DNA from: DATCBF01 sp964401995
GTDB lineage: Bacteria > Actinomycetota > Thermoleophilia > Solirubrobacterales > 70-9
Assembly: GCA_964401995.1 (NCBI GenBank)
Contig: CAYOAP010000014.1
Coordinates: 26,569-90,568, forward strand
Reading direction: 5' to 3'
Length of the DNA: 64,000 nt
Shown: piece after piece, positions 41,924 through 51,024 of the stretch
How the letters are laid out: each line of letters opens with the position of its first letter
How positions within the stretch are numbered: position 1 is the first letter of the stretch
Position numbers and translations under genes: made by a program
The notes under the pieces: generated by a model
Told to the model about the DNA's origin: nothing
What the model saw: only the letters and a program-made list of their open reading frames with translations
The model's database searches: none

Positions 41924-43162
41924 ATGCGACGAACGCTTGCGATTGCCGTGACCTTGGCTGTGCTGGCCGGGCTCTTGCCTGCTGCGGCGGATGCGGCGGG
42001 GTTTTGTGCGGGATTGAAGGCTCGGTTGGTGCGTGGAGGCGGGTCTTCGAGCGGGTTGTTGGTTATTGATTCGACTACGGGGCAGGTTGTCTGCCAGCGC
42101 GCCGGCAGCACTCAGCGGCCGCTTGCTTCGAACATGAAGCTGTTCACGACCTCGACCGCGCTGAGCAAGTTTGGGCCGGAATACCGGATTCCGACCAAGG
42201 TGCTCAGCTCCGGGACGCTTGACTCGAAGGGCGTTTTGCACGGCAGCCTCTACCTGCAGGGCGGCGGCGACCCGACCTTGGGAACACCCGCCTTTTATAA
42301 CCATTTCCTCGCTGGCCTCGGCGCCAACCTGCTCGCCCTGACCCCGCAGATCCGCGCTGCCGGGATCCGCTCGGTGACCGGCCGGCTCTATGCCGACGAC
42401 ACGATCTTTGACCGGCTGCGCGGGGTCGCCGACTCCGGCTTCGCGACCAGCTCCTACATCGGGCCGCTCTCCGGGCTCTCCTTCGACTCCGGCTACAGCA
42501 GCGCAGCCGCCAACAGCTTCGCCGCCGACCCGGCCAAGGTCGCGGGGGCGACGCTGGCCGGGTCGCTGCGGGCAGCCGGGGTCGGGGTCCCCGCCAAGGT
42601 GGCGCTGGAAGCGGCGCCGGCCGACAGCAAGACGATCGCCGTCGTGCGCTCGCCCAGCCTCGACCGCATCGTCAACCAGACCGATGTCGAATCCGACAAC
42701 TTCTTCGCCGAGACCTTGATCAAGCTGCTCGGGGCCAAGTTCGGCGGCGCCGGCAGCACCGCCGCCGGGGCCGCGGTGGTCTCCAAGTTCGCCCGCGAAC
42801 ACTCCTCCGGGGTCCACGCCGTCGACGGCTCGGGCCTGACCCACACCAACCGCGCCTCGCCGCTGCAGGTGGTCAGCCTGCTGCAGTCGATGCGAAACAC
42901 CCCCGTCGGCGAAGACTTCATCCAGGACCTGGCCTTGGCCGGGCACGAAGGCACCGTCGCCGAACGCATGCACGGCACCGCGGCGGACGGCCGCTGCCGG
43001 ACCAAGACCGGCACCCTGACCGGCGTCAGCAACCTCTCCGGCTACTGCTTCAACAGCGACGGCAAGCAGATGGTCTTCTCGATCCTGATGGGCAGCGTCA
43101 GCGACCTCAGCCTCGCCCACGCCGAGCAGGATCTGATCGCCGGCTCGATCGCCGGCTACTGA
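41924..43162 (+). CDS. dacB: D-alanyl-D-alanine carboxypeptidase/endopeptidase (PBP4, S13)
   Basis: 412 residues from ATG 41924, giving the signal peptide MRRTLAIAVTLAVLAGLLP cut near AADAA. The penicillin-binding motifs are SNMK near residue 68 (SxxK), SDN near 257 (SxN), and KTGTLTG near 365. The inserted domain between the first two motifs is typical of class C PBPs. It trims or cleaves peptidoglycan peptides outside the membrane. A TTG at 41861 would add 21 residues that do not look like a leader. It is convergent with ligA, overlapping by seven bases. Confidence 0.9.
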   Translation: MRRTLAIAVTLAVLAGLLPAAADAAGFCAGLKARLVRGGGSSSGLLVIDSTTGQVVCQRAGSTQRPLASNMKLFTTSTALSKFGPEYRIPTKVLSSGTLDSKGVLHGSLYLQGGGDPTLGTPAFYNHFLAGLGANLLALTPQIRAAGIRSVTGRLYADDTIFDRLRGVADSGFATSSYIGPLSGLSFDSGYSSAAANSFAADPAKVAGATLAGSLRAAGVGVPAKVALEAAPADSKTIAVVRSPSLDRIVNQTDVESDNFFAETLIKLLGAKFGGAGSTAAGAAVVSKFAREHSSGVHAVDGSGLTHTNRASPLQVVSLLQSMRNTPVGEDFIQDLALAGHEGTVAERMHGTAADGRCRTKTGTLTGVSNLSGYCFNSDGKQMVFSILMGSVSDLSLAHAEQDLIAGSIAGY

Positions 43163-45174
43163 AACAGCGCCAGCAGGCGCGCTTCGTCGAGGATCTCGGT
43201 CCCCAGCTCCTCGGCCTTGGCCCGCTTCGAGCCGGGGCTCTCGCCGGCGACTACGTAGTCGGTCTTTTTCGAGACGGAGTTGACCACCTTGCCCCCGGCC
43301 GCCTTGATCGCGGCGCCGGCCTCCTCGCGGGTGAGGCTGGGCAGGGTGCCGGTGAGGACGAAGGTCTTGCCCTCCAGCGGCCCACCGGCGGCGCGGCGTT
43401 CTGACTCGTCCTGCTCCAGTCGCAGGCCCTTGGCGCGCAGTTTCTCGATCAGCTCCCAGGTGCGCTCGTCGGCCAGCGACTCGGCGATCTGCACGGCCAT
43501 GATCGGCCCCACCCCCTCGACCTCCTCGATCCGCTCGGGGTCGGCCTCATGCAGGGCGTCGATCGAGCCGAAGTGGTCGGCCAGCGCCTCCGCCGTCACG
43601 TAGCCGACGCCGGGCAAGCCAAGCGCGTAGAGGACGCGCTTGAAGGGGCGCGAGCGCGAGTCGGCAATAGCCGCAAGCAGGTTGCGGGTCGAGGTCTCGC
43701 CGAAGCGGTCGAGCTCGGTCAGCCTCTCCTCGCTCAACTCGTAGATGTCGCCGACATCGGCGATCAGGCCCTCTTCGAGGAAGCGCTGCCCCTGCTTCTC
43801 CCCCAGCCCGTCGATGTCCATCGCCCCCTTGCTGACGAAGTGCTTGACGTGCTGGAACGACTGTCCCGGGCAGCCGGCTTTGTTGGGACAGATGCTGAAG
43901 ACGGCACCCTCGGGCTTGACGATGAGGGTGTCGCAGGCCGGGCATTTCTTCGGCGGCTTCGGTTTCCGCGGCCGGCCTTTGCGGCGCTGGATCAGGGGCG
44001 AGACGACCTGGGGGATGACGTCGCCGGCCCGCATGATCACGACCTCGTCGCCGACCCGGACGTCCTTGCGGGCCAGGTCCTCCTCGTTGTGGAGGGTCGC
44101 GGTGGAGACAGTGACGCCGCCGACGTGGACCGGCCCCAGCATCGCGAACGGGACCAGGTGGCCGGTGCGGCCGACGTTCCAGACGACATCGAGCAGCTTT
44201 GTCGTCGCCGTCGTCGGCGGGAACTTCCAGGCGATCGCCCAGCGCGGCTCGCGGCCGACGACGCCAAGCTCGCGCCACAGCTCCCGCTCGTCGACCTTGA
44301 TCACGACGCCGTCGATCTCGTAGTCGAGCTGCTCGCGCCGCTCCTGCCACCAAAGGCAGCGCTTGACCACGGACTCGATATCGGCGTGATGGGCGGTATC
44401 GGGGTTGACCTTGAAGCGGCGCGCGCGCAGCCACTCGACCTCGTCCGAGTGGGTGGCGAGGTCGAGGCCGCGGGTCGCGCCGATGCCGTAGCACCAGACC
44501 GAGAGTGGCCGTTCGGCGGTTATCTGCGGATCGAGCTGGCGAATCGAGCCGGCGGCCGAGTTGCGCGGGTTGGCGAAGGTCGCCTCGCCCGCCTCGGCCC
44601 GGCGTTCGTTCAGCGCCTTGAAATCGGCGATCGGCAAGTAGACCTCGCCGCGCACTTCGACAAACTCCGGCGCCCTCTCGATCTTCAGCGGGATCGAGCC
44701 GACCGTGCGCAGGTTCTGGGTCACGTCCTCGCCGATGCGGCCGTTGCCGCGGGTCGCGGCCCGGGCCAGCACGCCATCCTCGTAGGTGAGCGAGATCGCG
44801 AGGCCGTCGATCTTCGGCTCGGTCGTGTAGCTGAACTCCGAGGCGGCGATGTCGAGGCGTTTGAGGTGGTTGCGGATCCTCACCTCCCAGGCGCGCAGCT
44901 CCTCCTCGTTGCGGGCGTTGGCGAGCGAGAGCATCGCCTCGGCATGCTCGATCTGGCCGAAGCGATCGAGCGGCGCGGCGCCGACCCGCTGGGTCGGCGA
45001 GTCGGGCGTCAGCAGCTCGGGATGCGCGGCCTCGATCTCGCGCAGCTCGTTGAGCAGGGCGTCGTACTCGTCGTCCCCCACCGTGGGATCGTCGAGCACG
45101 TAGTAGCGGTGGTTGTGCTCGTCGAGCTGCCGCCGCAGCTCAGCCGCCCGATCCTGGGGAGCGGGGCCGCTCAA
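43156..45174 (-). CDS. ligA: NAD-dependent DNA ligase
   Basis: 672 residues, full family length. The start is TTG overlapping the surE stop (TTGA), which places RAAELRRQLDEHNHRYYVLD at the expected N-terminal Ia domain. The adenylated Lys is in TEPKIDGLAISL near residue 120. The OB fold follows, then the zinc finger (CPACDTL...CPNKAGC), HhH repeats and the C-terminal BRCT domain with VLTGTLPSLTREEA. It seals nicks in replication and repair. Coupling to surE and opposite orientation to dacB are visible. Confidence 0.95.
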   Translation of the reverse strand: MSGPAPQDRAAELRRQLDEHNHRYYVLDDPTVGDDEYDALLNELREIEAAHPELLTPDSPTQRVGAAPLDRFGQIEHAEAMLSLANARNEEELRAWEVRIRNHLKRLDIAASEFSYTTEPKIDGLAISLTYEDGVLARAATRGNGRIGEDVTQNLRTVGSIPLKIERAPEFVEVRGEVYLPIADFKALNERRAEAGEATFANPRNSAAGSIRQLDPQITAERPLSVWCYGIGATRGLDLATHSDEVEWLRARRFKVNPDTAHHADIESVVKRCLWWQERREQLDYEIDGVVIKVDERELWRELGVVGREPRWAIAWKFPPTTATTKLLDVVWNVGRTGHLVPFAMLGPVHVGGVTVSTATLHNEEDLARKDVRVGDEVVIMRAGDVIPQVVSPLIQRRKGRPRKPKPPKKCPACDTLIVKPEGAVFSICPNKAGCPGQSFQHVKHFVSKGAMDIDGLGEKQGQRFLEEGLIADVGDIYELSEERLTELDRFGETSTRNLLAAIADSRSRPFKRVLYALGLPGVGYVTAEALADHFGSIDALHEADPERIEEVEGVGPIMAVQIAESLADERTWELIEKLRAKGLRLEQDESERRAAGGPLEGKTFVLTGTLPSLTREEAGAAIKAAGGKVVNSVSKKTDYVVAGESPGSKRAKAEELGTEILDEARLLALFQ

Positions 45175-45983
45175 ACCGTCTCTGCGCTCGCCGCCAGCAT
45201 CTCCTCGAACCCCCAGCCACGCAGCCGCTCGAGGCCGCCGTGGTCGGTCAGGTCGAAATGGATCGGGGTGACCGAGATCCGGCCGTTGGCCACCGCGTAG
45301 AGGTCGGTTCCCTCGATCTCCTCGTAGCCGGGCTGCCAGCCGTAGATCTCGTAGCGCCGGCGGCCGCTGCCAGACTCCTCGTCGACCAACTTCAGCTCGT
45401 CGTTGTAGATCCGCTTGCCGAGCTTCGTCACCTCGATGCCCTGCGGCTCGCCGGCGGGGCAGTTGACGTTGATCAAAGTCGCCTCGGGCATCGGCTCGGT
45501 GACGAGCCGCCTGACCAGCTGGGCGGTGAAGGCGGCGGCGACCGCGAAGTCGAAGCGGCCGCTGACGTAGCCCATGCCTCCCCCGGAAGACTGCTGGGAG
45601 AGCGCCACCGCCGGGATCCCGAGCACGATCCCCTCGAAGGCAGCGGCAACCGTGCCCGAGTAGGTGATGTCGTCGCCGAGGTTGGCGCCGTGGTTGATGC
45701 CGGAGACGATCAGGTCCGGACGGCCGCCGAGCAGGCCGAGCTCGGCGAAACGGACGCAATCGACCGGGGTGCCGTCGGTGGCGAAGCCGCTGTGGCCATC
45801 GCCGAACTCGACCTCCTCGATGCTCAGCGGCGAGCGCGTGGTGATGCTGCGGGCGGTGGCGCTGCGGTTGGAGTCGGGGGCGATCACGTCGACCTCGACG
45901 CCCTCGATCTCGCGCAGGGCGCGGCGCGCCGCCTGCAGGCCGGGGGCGGTGATGCCGTCGTCGTTGGTGAGCAGGACTCGCAC
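45171..45983 (-). CDS. surE: 5'/3'-nucleotidase SurE
   Basis: 270 residues, GTG start giving RVLLTNDDGITAPGL, the metal-binding Asp-Asp signature. VSGINHGANLGDDITYSGTV carries the active-site Asn and Ser/Thr set. The enzyme dephosphorylates nucleoside monophosphates and is linked to stationary-phase survival. Its stop overlaps the ligA TTG start. It is divergent from truA with 37 bases between the start codons. Confidence 0.93.
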   Translation of the reverse strand: MRVLLTNDDGITAPGLQAARRALREIEGVEVDVIAPDSNRSATARSITTRSPLSIEEVEFGDGHSGFATDGTPVDCVRFAELGLLGGRPDLIVSGINHGANLGDDITYSGTVAAAFEGIVLGIPAVALSQQSSGGGMGYVSGRFDFAVAAAFTAQLVRRLVTEPMPEATLINVNCPAGEPQGIEVTKLGKRIYNDELKLVDEESGSGRRRYEIYGWQPGYEEIEGTDLYAVANGRISVTPIHFDLTDHGGLERLRGWGFEEMLAASAETV

Positions 45984-46020
45984 GGGTTCGATTCTAGGTG
46001 TCCCGGCATACTGCCCGGCG

Positions 46021-46755
46021 ATGGCCACGGTCAGGCTCGACATCGAATACGACGGCAGCGCCTTTTCCGGCTGGGCGGCCCAGGCGGGGCTGCGCACGGT
46101 GCAGAGCGAGATCGAGGCCGGTCTGGCCACGGTCCTGCGCGAGCCAATCCGCCTCGTCGTCGCCGGGCGGACCGACTCGGGCGTCCACGCCAAAGGCCAG
46201 GTGGCGAGCTTCGAGACTGCCGCTGAGGTGCCGAGGGACCTGGCCAGGCGGGTCAACGGGCTCGGCCCTCGCGACATCGCGATCACCGTGGCGGGCGTCG
46301 CCGAGGATGGATTCGACGCCAGGCGCGACGCGCTCTCACGAACCTACCGCTACCGGATCCTGACCCGCTTCGCATCGAGCCCGTTTGAGGAGCAGCGCTC
46401 GCTCTGGTGGCCCCACCGGCTCGACCGCGGCGCCCTCGACGCCGGCGCAGCGGCCCTGCTCGGCAAGCACGACTTCACCGCCTTCACCCCGACCCAGACC
46501 GACCACGTCTATTTCAACCGGACCGTCTTTGACGCCGAGTGGTCACAGGAGGGCGACATCCTCTGCTTCCGGATCACCGCCGACTCTTTCATGCGCAACA
46601 TGGTCCGCGTCCTCGTCGGCACTATCCTCGAGCTTGGCACCGGCCGCCGCACGCTCGAGAACCTTGAATGGCTGCTTGAGGGCGCGCCGCGCGCCGAGGC
46701 AGGCGAAACAGCGCCGGCCCACGGCCTCTACCTCGAGTCAGTCGCCTACCGCTGA
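46021..46755 (+). CDS. truA: tRNA pseudouridine(38-40) synthase
   Basis: 244 residues. The catalytic Asp lies in VAGRTDSGVHAKGQV near residue 52. SRTYRYRI and the C-terminal FMRNMVRVLVGT are further TruA hallmarks. It makes pseudouridine in the anticodon stem-loop of many tRNAs. In most actinobacteria truA follows rplQ on the same strand; here it is on the opposite strand, convergent with rplQ, 23 bases apart. An upstream extension of the frame overlaps surE and has no merit. Confidence 0.95.
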   Translation: MATVRLDIEYDGSAFSGWAAQAGLRTVQSEIEAGLATVLREPIRLVVAGRTDSGVHAKGQVASFETAAEVPRDLARRVNGLGPRDIAITVAGVAEDGFDARRDALSRTYRYRILTRFASSPFEEQRSLWWPHRLDRGALDAGAAALLGKHDFTAFTPTQTDHVYFNRTVFDAEWSQEGDILCFRITADSFMRNMVRVLVGTILELGTGRRTLENLEWLLEGAPRAEAGETAPAHGLYLESVAYR

Positions 46756-46778
46756 GCGCCGCAGGGCGCCGTCGCTAG

Positions 46779-47132
46779 CTAGACCAGCTCGAGGTAGACC
46801 ATCTCGGTCGAGTCCGACTTGCGCGGGCCCAACTTGATGATCCTGGTGTAGCCGCCCGGCCGCTCGGTGTAGCGGGGGGCGACCTCCTCGAACAGCTTGT
46901 GCACGATGAACTTGTCGTTGTGCAGCGTCGCCAAGGCCTGACGACGGGCGTGCAGGCTGCCCCGTTTGGCGAGCGTGATCAGCTGCTCGACCTCGGGCTT
47001 GACCGCCTTGGCCTTGGCCTGGCTGGTTTCGATCCGCTCGTGCTCGATCAGCTGCTTGGAGAGGTTCGCGAGCAGCGCCTCGCGATGCGCGGAATCGCGG
47101 CTCAGCTTGTTGCGCTTCTTACGATGACGCAC
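46779..47132 (-). CDS. rplQ: Ribosomal protein L17
   Basis: 117 residues from GTG 47132, giving the diagnostic start RHRKKRNKLSRDSAHREALL. TSQAKAKAVKPEVEQLITLA and GGYTRIIKLGPRKSDS follow. It lies near the exit tunnel of the large subunit. It is the last gene of the alpha part of the superoperon and follows rpoA by 29 bases. The frame is open 60 codons further upstream into rpoA, but only the shorter start matches the family. Confidence 0.96.
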   Translation of the reverse strand: MRHRKKRNKLSRDSAHREALLANLSKQLIEHERIETSQAKAKAVKPEVEQLITLAKRGSLHARRQALATLHNDKFIVHKLFEEVAPRYTERPGGYTRIIKLGPRKSDSTEMVYLELV

Positions 47133-47161
47133 TTGATCAACCTCTCCGTTCTCGCCGCTTC

Positions 47162-48142
47162 TCAGTCCTGGTGCAGGTCGAGGCCGCGGGAGTGGAGCGT
47201 CTCGATCACTTCCTCGATCGACTTCTGACCGAAGTTGGGGATCGCGTTCAACTCTGAGCGTGACTTGCGAACCAGGTCGCCGACCGTCTGGACTCCGGCC
47301 CGCTTCAAACAATTGTAAGAGCGAACGCCCAGTTCGAGCTCCTCGATCAGGATCTCGTCAAGGCCATTGTTGGCCGCGGCCGAGTCGCCGTTGGGGCCAG
47401 CCATCGGATCGGCAGGCATCACTGCGACCGGCTCACGAGCGGTCAGCTCCTCGACGCGGTCGGCGTCGGTGAAGATCGCCAGGCTCTTGATCAAGATCTC
47501 AGAGGCCTCCCGCATCGCTGCGGCCGGCTCGATTGAGCCATCGGTCTCAAGGTCGAGAGTCAGCTTGTCGAAGTCCGTGCGCTGCCCGACGCGCGCCGTC
47601 GCGACGGCGTAAGAGGCACGGCGGATCGGCGAGAAGATCGAGTCGATCGGGATCACGCCGATCGGCTGCTCGTCGCTCTTGTTCTCTTCGGCCGGCGAGT
47701 AGCCGCGGCCGCGGCCAATCGTCAGGTAGACCTCGAGCTTCGTTTTCTTCTCGAGCGTGGCGATCGGGGCCTCGGGGTTGAGGATCTCAACGCCGGAGGG
47801 AAGGTCGATGTCCTTGGCTCGAACCTCACCGGGGCCGGTGGCAACCAGCGGCGCCTCTACCTCGTCGGCATCGGTGTGCATGCGGACGACGAGATCCTTG
47901 AGGTTGAGAATGATGTCGGTGACGTCCTCTTTGACGCCGGGCACGGTTGAGAACTCGTGCGCGACTCCCTCGATGCGGACGCTGATGATGGCGGCGCCGC
48001 CAAGCGAGGAGAGCAGGACGCGACGAAGGCTGTTGCCGAACGTGTAGCCGAAGCCCTTGTCGAGTGGCTCGACGGTGAAGGTGCCGCGACGGTCGTCCAC
48101 TTTCTCTGCGGTGATGCGGGGGACCTGGAAATCAGTGGTCAT
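47162..48142 (-). CDS. rpoA: RNA polymerase alpha subunit
   Basis: 326 residues. The N-terminal dimerisation domain shows PLDKGFGYTFGNSLRRVLLS and VATARVGQRTDFDKL. A linker rich in Ala, Pro and Asp (about 232-255) joins the C-terminal domain ELGVRSYNCLKRAGVQTVGD, which contacts upstream promoter DNA and activators. It scaffolds assembly of beta and beta'. It lies between rpsD and rplQ, the conserved order. Confidence 0.98.
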   Translation of the reverse strand: MTTDFQVPRITAEKVDDRRGTFTVEPLDKGFGYTFGNSLRRVLLSSLGGAAIISVRIEGVAHEFSTVPGVKEDVTDIILNLKDLVVRMHTDADEVEAPLVATGPGEVRAKDIDLPSGVEILNPEAPIATLEKKTKLEVYLTIGRGRGYSPAEENKSDEQPIGVIPIDSIFSPIRRASYAVATARVGQRTDFDKLTLDLETDGSIEPAAAMREASEILIKSLAIFTDADRVEELTAREPVAVMPADPMAGPNGDSAAANNGLDEILIEELELGVRSYNCLKRAGVQTVGDLVRKSRSELNAIPNFGQKSIEEVIETLHSRGLDLHQD

Positions 48143-48182
48143 GAGTTCCTTGCGTATGCGTGTTCAGAAATTGATGCCCGGA

Positions 48183-48803
48183 CTACTTGGAGTACAGCTC
48201 GACGATCAGCTGCTCCTGGACCGGCGCCGAAATCTCGGAGCGCTCGGGAAAGCGCAAGACTTTGGCTGTGAGCGCATCGTGGTCGGCCTGCAACCAGGCC
48301 GGCACGGTCGAAACAAGCTCCGTCGCCTGCCGAATGGTGTCGGTGGCGGCTGAACTCGGCTTGATCGAAATGATGTCCTCGGGACGTACCTGGTAAGAGG
48401 GGATATCGACGCGGCGGCCGTTGATCAGCCAGTGGCCGTGCCGGATCAGCTGCCGCGACTGACGGCGGGAAGCGGCGAAGCCGAGCCGCACCAGGACATT
48501 GTCGAAGCGCGACTCCAGCAAGCGCAGCAGGTTCTCGCCGGTGACGCCATCCTGCCGCGAAGCCTTGTCGTAGTAGGCGCGAAACTGTTTCTCCAGCACC
48601 TGGTAATAGCGGCGGGTCTTCTGCTTCTCGCGCAGCTGCACCCGGTACTCGGACTGGCGCATGCGGCCGCGGCCGTGCTCGCCCGGCGGGTATGAGCGAC
48701 GCTCGACGCCGCACTTGTCGGTGAAGCAGCGCTCACCCTTGAGGAAGAGCTTCTGGCCCTCGCGGCGGCACTGCTTGCACTGGGGGGAAGTATCGCGGGC
48801 CAT
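48183..48803 (-). CDS. rpsD: Ribosomal protein S4 (zinc-binding form)
   Basis: 206 residues. Cysteines 9, 12, 26 and 31 form the zinc knuckle of the C+ type S4. The S4 RNA-binding domain is seen in RLESRFDNVLVRLGFAASRR. S4 nucleates assembly of the 30S body and in many bacteria represses its own operon. Its start codon shares one base with the rpsK stop. A 40-base gap separates it from rpoA. Confidence 0.97.
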   Translation of the reverse strand: MARDTSPQCKQCRREGQKLFLKGERCFTDKCGVERRSYPPGEHGRGRMRQSEYRVQLREKQKTRRYYQVLEKQFRAYYDKASRQDGVTGENLLRLLESRFDNVLVRLGFAASRRQSRQLIRHGHWLINGRRVDIPSYQVRPEDIISIKPSSAATDTIRQATELVSTVPAWLQADHDALTAKVLRFPERSEISAPVQEQLIVELYSK

Positions 48804-49201
48804 TAGACGCGCCGCCTCTTCTTCGGGCGGCAGCCGTTGTGGGCCTGCGGCGAGACATCCTTGACGGTGGTGACGTCGAGGCCGGCGGCCTGCAGCGAGC
48901 GAATTGCCGTCTCGCGGCCGGAGCCGGCGCCCTTGGCGAAGACCTCGACTTTCTCCAGGCCGTGTTCCATGCCTTTCTTGGCGGCGGAGTCGGCGGTCAC
49001 CTGGGCGGCGAACGGAGTCGACTTGCGCGAGCCTTTGAAGCCTGCCGATCCGGCGGACTCCCAGGCGATCACGTTGCCGTCGGTGTCAGTCAAGGTGACG
49101 ATCGTGTTGTTGAAAGAAGTCTTGATGTGCGCCTGGCCGTAGGTCACGTTCTTTTTGACGCGACGGCGGGAACGCCCCTTGGCGGGTTTTTTCTCAGCCA
49201 T
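48803..49201 (-). CDS. rpsK: Ribosomal protein S11
   Basis: 132 residues. A basic N-terminus (EKKPAKGRSRRRVKKNV) is followed by the family core HIKTSFNNTIVTLTDTDGN and the C-terminal VSPQAHNGCRPKKRRRV. S11 lies on the platform of the 30S subunit and contacts mRNA near the Shine-Dalgarno helix. It follows rpsM by seven bases. Confidence 0.97.
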   Translation of the reverse strand: MAEKKPAKGRSRRRVKKNVTYGQAHIKTSFNNTIVTLTDTDGNVIAWESAGSAGFKGSRKSTPFAAQVTADSAAKKGMEHGLEKVEVFAKGAGSGRETAIRSLQAAGLDVTTVKDVSPQAHNGCRPKKRRRV

Positions 49202-49208
49202 GTCTCCC

Positions 49209-49586
49209 CTACCTCGTCGGCTTCTTCTTGCCGGCGATGCTCATCCGGCGCGGGCCCTTGCGGCCGCGGGCGTTGGTCTTGGTCCGCTGGCCCCGGACCG
49301 GCAGACCGCGGCGATGGCGGAGGCCGCGGTAGGAGCCGATCTCCATCAGGCGTTTGACGTTGAGGGACTGCTCGCGGCGGAGGTCGCCCTCGACGTCGCG
49401 GTCCTCGATCGCCGTGCGCAGCCGCACGACCTCGTCCTCGGTCAAGTCTTTGCCGAACGTGTTCGGGTCGATCTTGGTCTCGGCCAAGACAGCCTGCGAA
49501 GTCGAGCGGCCGATGCCGAAGATGTAGGTGAGCCCCACTTCAACCCGCTTGTTCACGGGGATGTTGACCCCGGAGATACGTGCCAT
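49209..49586 (-). CDS. rpsM: Ribosomal protein S13
   Basis: 125 residues. ARISGVNIPVNKRVEVGLTY is the family N-terminus, and YRGLRHRRGLPVRGQRTKTN is the C-terminal segment that touches tRNA at the subunit interface. It lies in the head of the 30S subunit. It follows rpmJ by three bases in the conserved rpmJ-rpsM-rpsK-rpsD order. Confidence 0.97.
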   Translation of the reverse strand: MARISGVNIPVNKRVEVGLTYIFGIGRSTSQAVLAETKIDPNTFGKDLTEDEVVRLRTAIEDRDVEGDLRREQSLNVKRLMEIGSYRGLRHRRGLPVRGQRTKTNARGRKGPRRMSIAGKKKPTR

Positions 49587-49589
49587 GCG

Positions 49590-49703
49590 CTAGCCCTGCC
49601 GCTGCTTATGGCGGGGATTCGGGCAGATCACTAAAACCGCCCCATTTCGGCGGATGATCTTGCACTTTTCGCACATCGGCTTGACGGAAGCTCGGACCTT
49701 CAT
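49590..49703 (-). CDS. rpmJ: Ribosomal protein L36
   Basis: 37 residues. MKVRASVKPMCEKCKIIRR and ICPNPRHKQRQG contain the CX2C...C...H zinc ribbon of the C+ form. It is the first gene of the alpha cluster after a break: in related genomes infA lies just upstream, but here the upstream sequence is an apparently empty 134-base stretch and then a methyltransferase gene. Its own promoter would have to lie in 49704-49837, where I see no clear boxes. Confidence 0.95.
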   Translation of the reverse strand: MKVRASVKPMCEKCKIIRRNGAVLVICPNPRHKQRQG

Positions 49704-49837
49704 TGCTCCGGTTTCGTATCGAACAAAGGATCACCGGTCGCCTCAGGAGTTAGGCGGCAGGCGTGGAACTTTGGCCCGGGTGGGCCGACGGAGAAAGATA
49801 GCAGGGGACGGAGTCCGGGGCGTTGGGGTCGGGGTGG

Positions 49838-50503
49838 CTAATTGACGAGGGCGATTGTGAAGCCGTCGTAGCCCTTGCCGCCTACTGTCTGGATCGTTGT
49901 GGCTGTTACTCGGGGCTCTTTGGAAAGAGTCTCGTGGAAGGCTCGCTGGGCTTTGGTTGCGGGGTCGTCGCTGTCGGCTTCGGCGAGGCTGCCGTCTCTC
50001 ACCACGTTGTCGGCGACGATCAGGCTGCCTGGGTGGGAGTGGTCCAAGGCCCAGGCGAAGTATTTGGGCGTGTTGACCTTGTCGGCATCGATGAAGGTGA
50101 GGTCGAATGGGCCCGCCCCCTCCTGCTCAAGGATCGGCAAGGTCTCCAGCGCCGGGCCGACTCGGATCTCGACCAGGTCGCCCAACCCGGCCCGCTCGAT
50201 GCTGGCCCCCGCCACCTCGGCGTAGTCGGCATTCGCCTCAAGCGAGATCAGGCAGCCGTCAGCAGGCAGCGCCCGCGCCAGCCAGATCGTGCTGTAGCCG
50301 CCCAGGGTCCCAAACTCCAAGACAGTCCTGGCCCCCTGCGTCCGGGCCAGCATCTGCAGCAGCTTCCCCTGTGGAGGCGAGACCTGGATCGGCGGCAGCC
50401 CGGCCGCCTCAGCAGCCTCGACAGCCCCCTGCAACGCCTCGTCATCAGGCGCCAGCAGGCCGCTCACATACTCGTCAACTGCGGACCAAGTCTCCTGACC
50501 CAT
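49838..50503 (-). CDS. SAM-dependent O-methyltransferase (family 3) inserted in the ribosomal cluster
   Basis: 221 residues resembling caffeoyl-CoA/catechol O-methyltransferases. SAM motif I is VLEFGTLGGYSTIWLA near residue 62. LISLEANADYAEVA binds the ribose, FDLTFIDADKVNTPKY has the metal-binding Asp, and LIVADNVVRDG has the second metal ligands. It would methylate a catechol-like hydroxyl on a small molecule. It lies between map and rpmJ, where infA is normally found, and is accompanied by two small membrane-protein genes on the other strand. Confidence 0.88.
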   Translation of the reverse strand: MGQETWSAVDEYVSGLLAPDDEALQGAVEAAEAAGLPPIQVSPPQGKLLQMLARTQGARTVLEFGTLGGYSTIWLARALPADGCLISLEANADYAEVAGASIERAGLGDLVEIRVGPALETLPILEQEGAGPFDLTFIDADKVNTPKYFAWALDHSHPGSLIVADNVVRDGSLAEADSDDPATKAQRAFHETLSKEPRVTATTIQTVGGKGYDGFTIALVN

Positions 50504-50570
50504 CGCAAGATCCTTCCATTTCTTCGTTGTCGGGGGGGCGAACTTTGGGCCGCCAAAGCCTTATGAGGGC

Positions 50571-50765
50571 ATGTCCAACTCAATCCCGGCGCTGAACCTG
50601 CCAATCCAGCTCTTCGCGCTGGGATCAGCAGCGGGCATGTTTGCCGCGCTCATCCATTACCGCCAAACTGGAGAGCTGGAGCATTGGCCTGTCTACGTCG
50701 CCTGTTCGGCGCTGGCGCTGTTCGCCCTGGGGATACTTGTTGTCTGCATAGATGCGATACGCTGA
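50571..50765 (+). CDS. Small membrane protein, two TM helices
   Basis: 64 residues. Two hydrophobic helices (LPIQLFALGSAAGMFAALI and VYVACSALALFALGILVV) are joined by a short HYRQTGELEHWP loop. TGAGGG lies just upstream of the ATG. It is two bases from the next small gene and divergent from the O-methyltransferase. I recognise no family. It is supported by the ribosome-binding site, the clean helix pattern and the matched neighbour. Confidence 0.6.
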   Translation: MSNSIPALNLPIQLFALGSAAGMFAALIHYRQTGELEHWPVYVACSALALFALGILVVCIDAIR

Positions 50766-50767
50766 GC

Positions 50768-51013
50768 ATGATGAAATCCCACGACGATCTCAAGATGTAC
50801 ACCTTGCGACACTTCTCCTTCTACGCGGGAGTCATAGTTGTCCTTGGCATCGCACTGGGCATTGCGTCGAACACAATGGAGTGGAGTTACGACCTGAAGT
50901 TTGGCGCGGCGGCAATCACAGGTCTGGCCGTCTGCGCGATCGCCATGCGCGAAGGACTCTTCGCCCCGGCGCGGCCATCGGGCAAACCGCGCCGCCACAG
51001 CCACCGCATCTAG
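50768..51013 (+). CDS. Small membrane protein, two TM helices (second of pair)
   Basis: 81 residues from ATG 50768, or 80 from the next ATG. A polar start (MMKSHDDLKMYTLRHF) leads into helix 1 (YAGVIVVLGIALGIAS). Helix 2 is LKFGAAAITGLAVCAIAM, and a basic tail ends RRHSHRI. Base composition is lower in G+C than the ribosomal genes around it, as in its partner. No function is assigned. It is convergent with map, 11 bases apart. Confidence 0.6.
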   Translation: MMKSHDDLKMYTLRHFSFYAGVIVVLGIALGIASNTMEWSYDLKFGAAAITGLAVCAIAMREGLFAPARPSGKPRRHSHRI

Positions 51014-51024
51014 CTCCAGAGCTT

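Noticed and set aside
43156..45759. Longer ligA frame reaching into surE
   Set aside because: The upstream 195 codons are antisense-like and lack the family N-terminus; TTG 45174 gives the normal ligase length.
49704..49837. Hidden infA upstream of rpmJ
   Set aside because: The space is too short for about 72 codons and no IF-1 sequence is readable on either strand.
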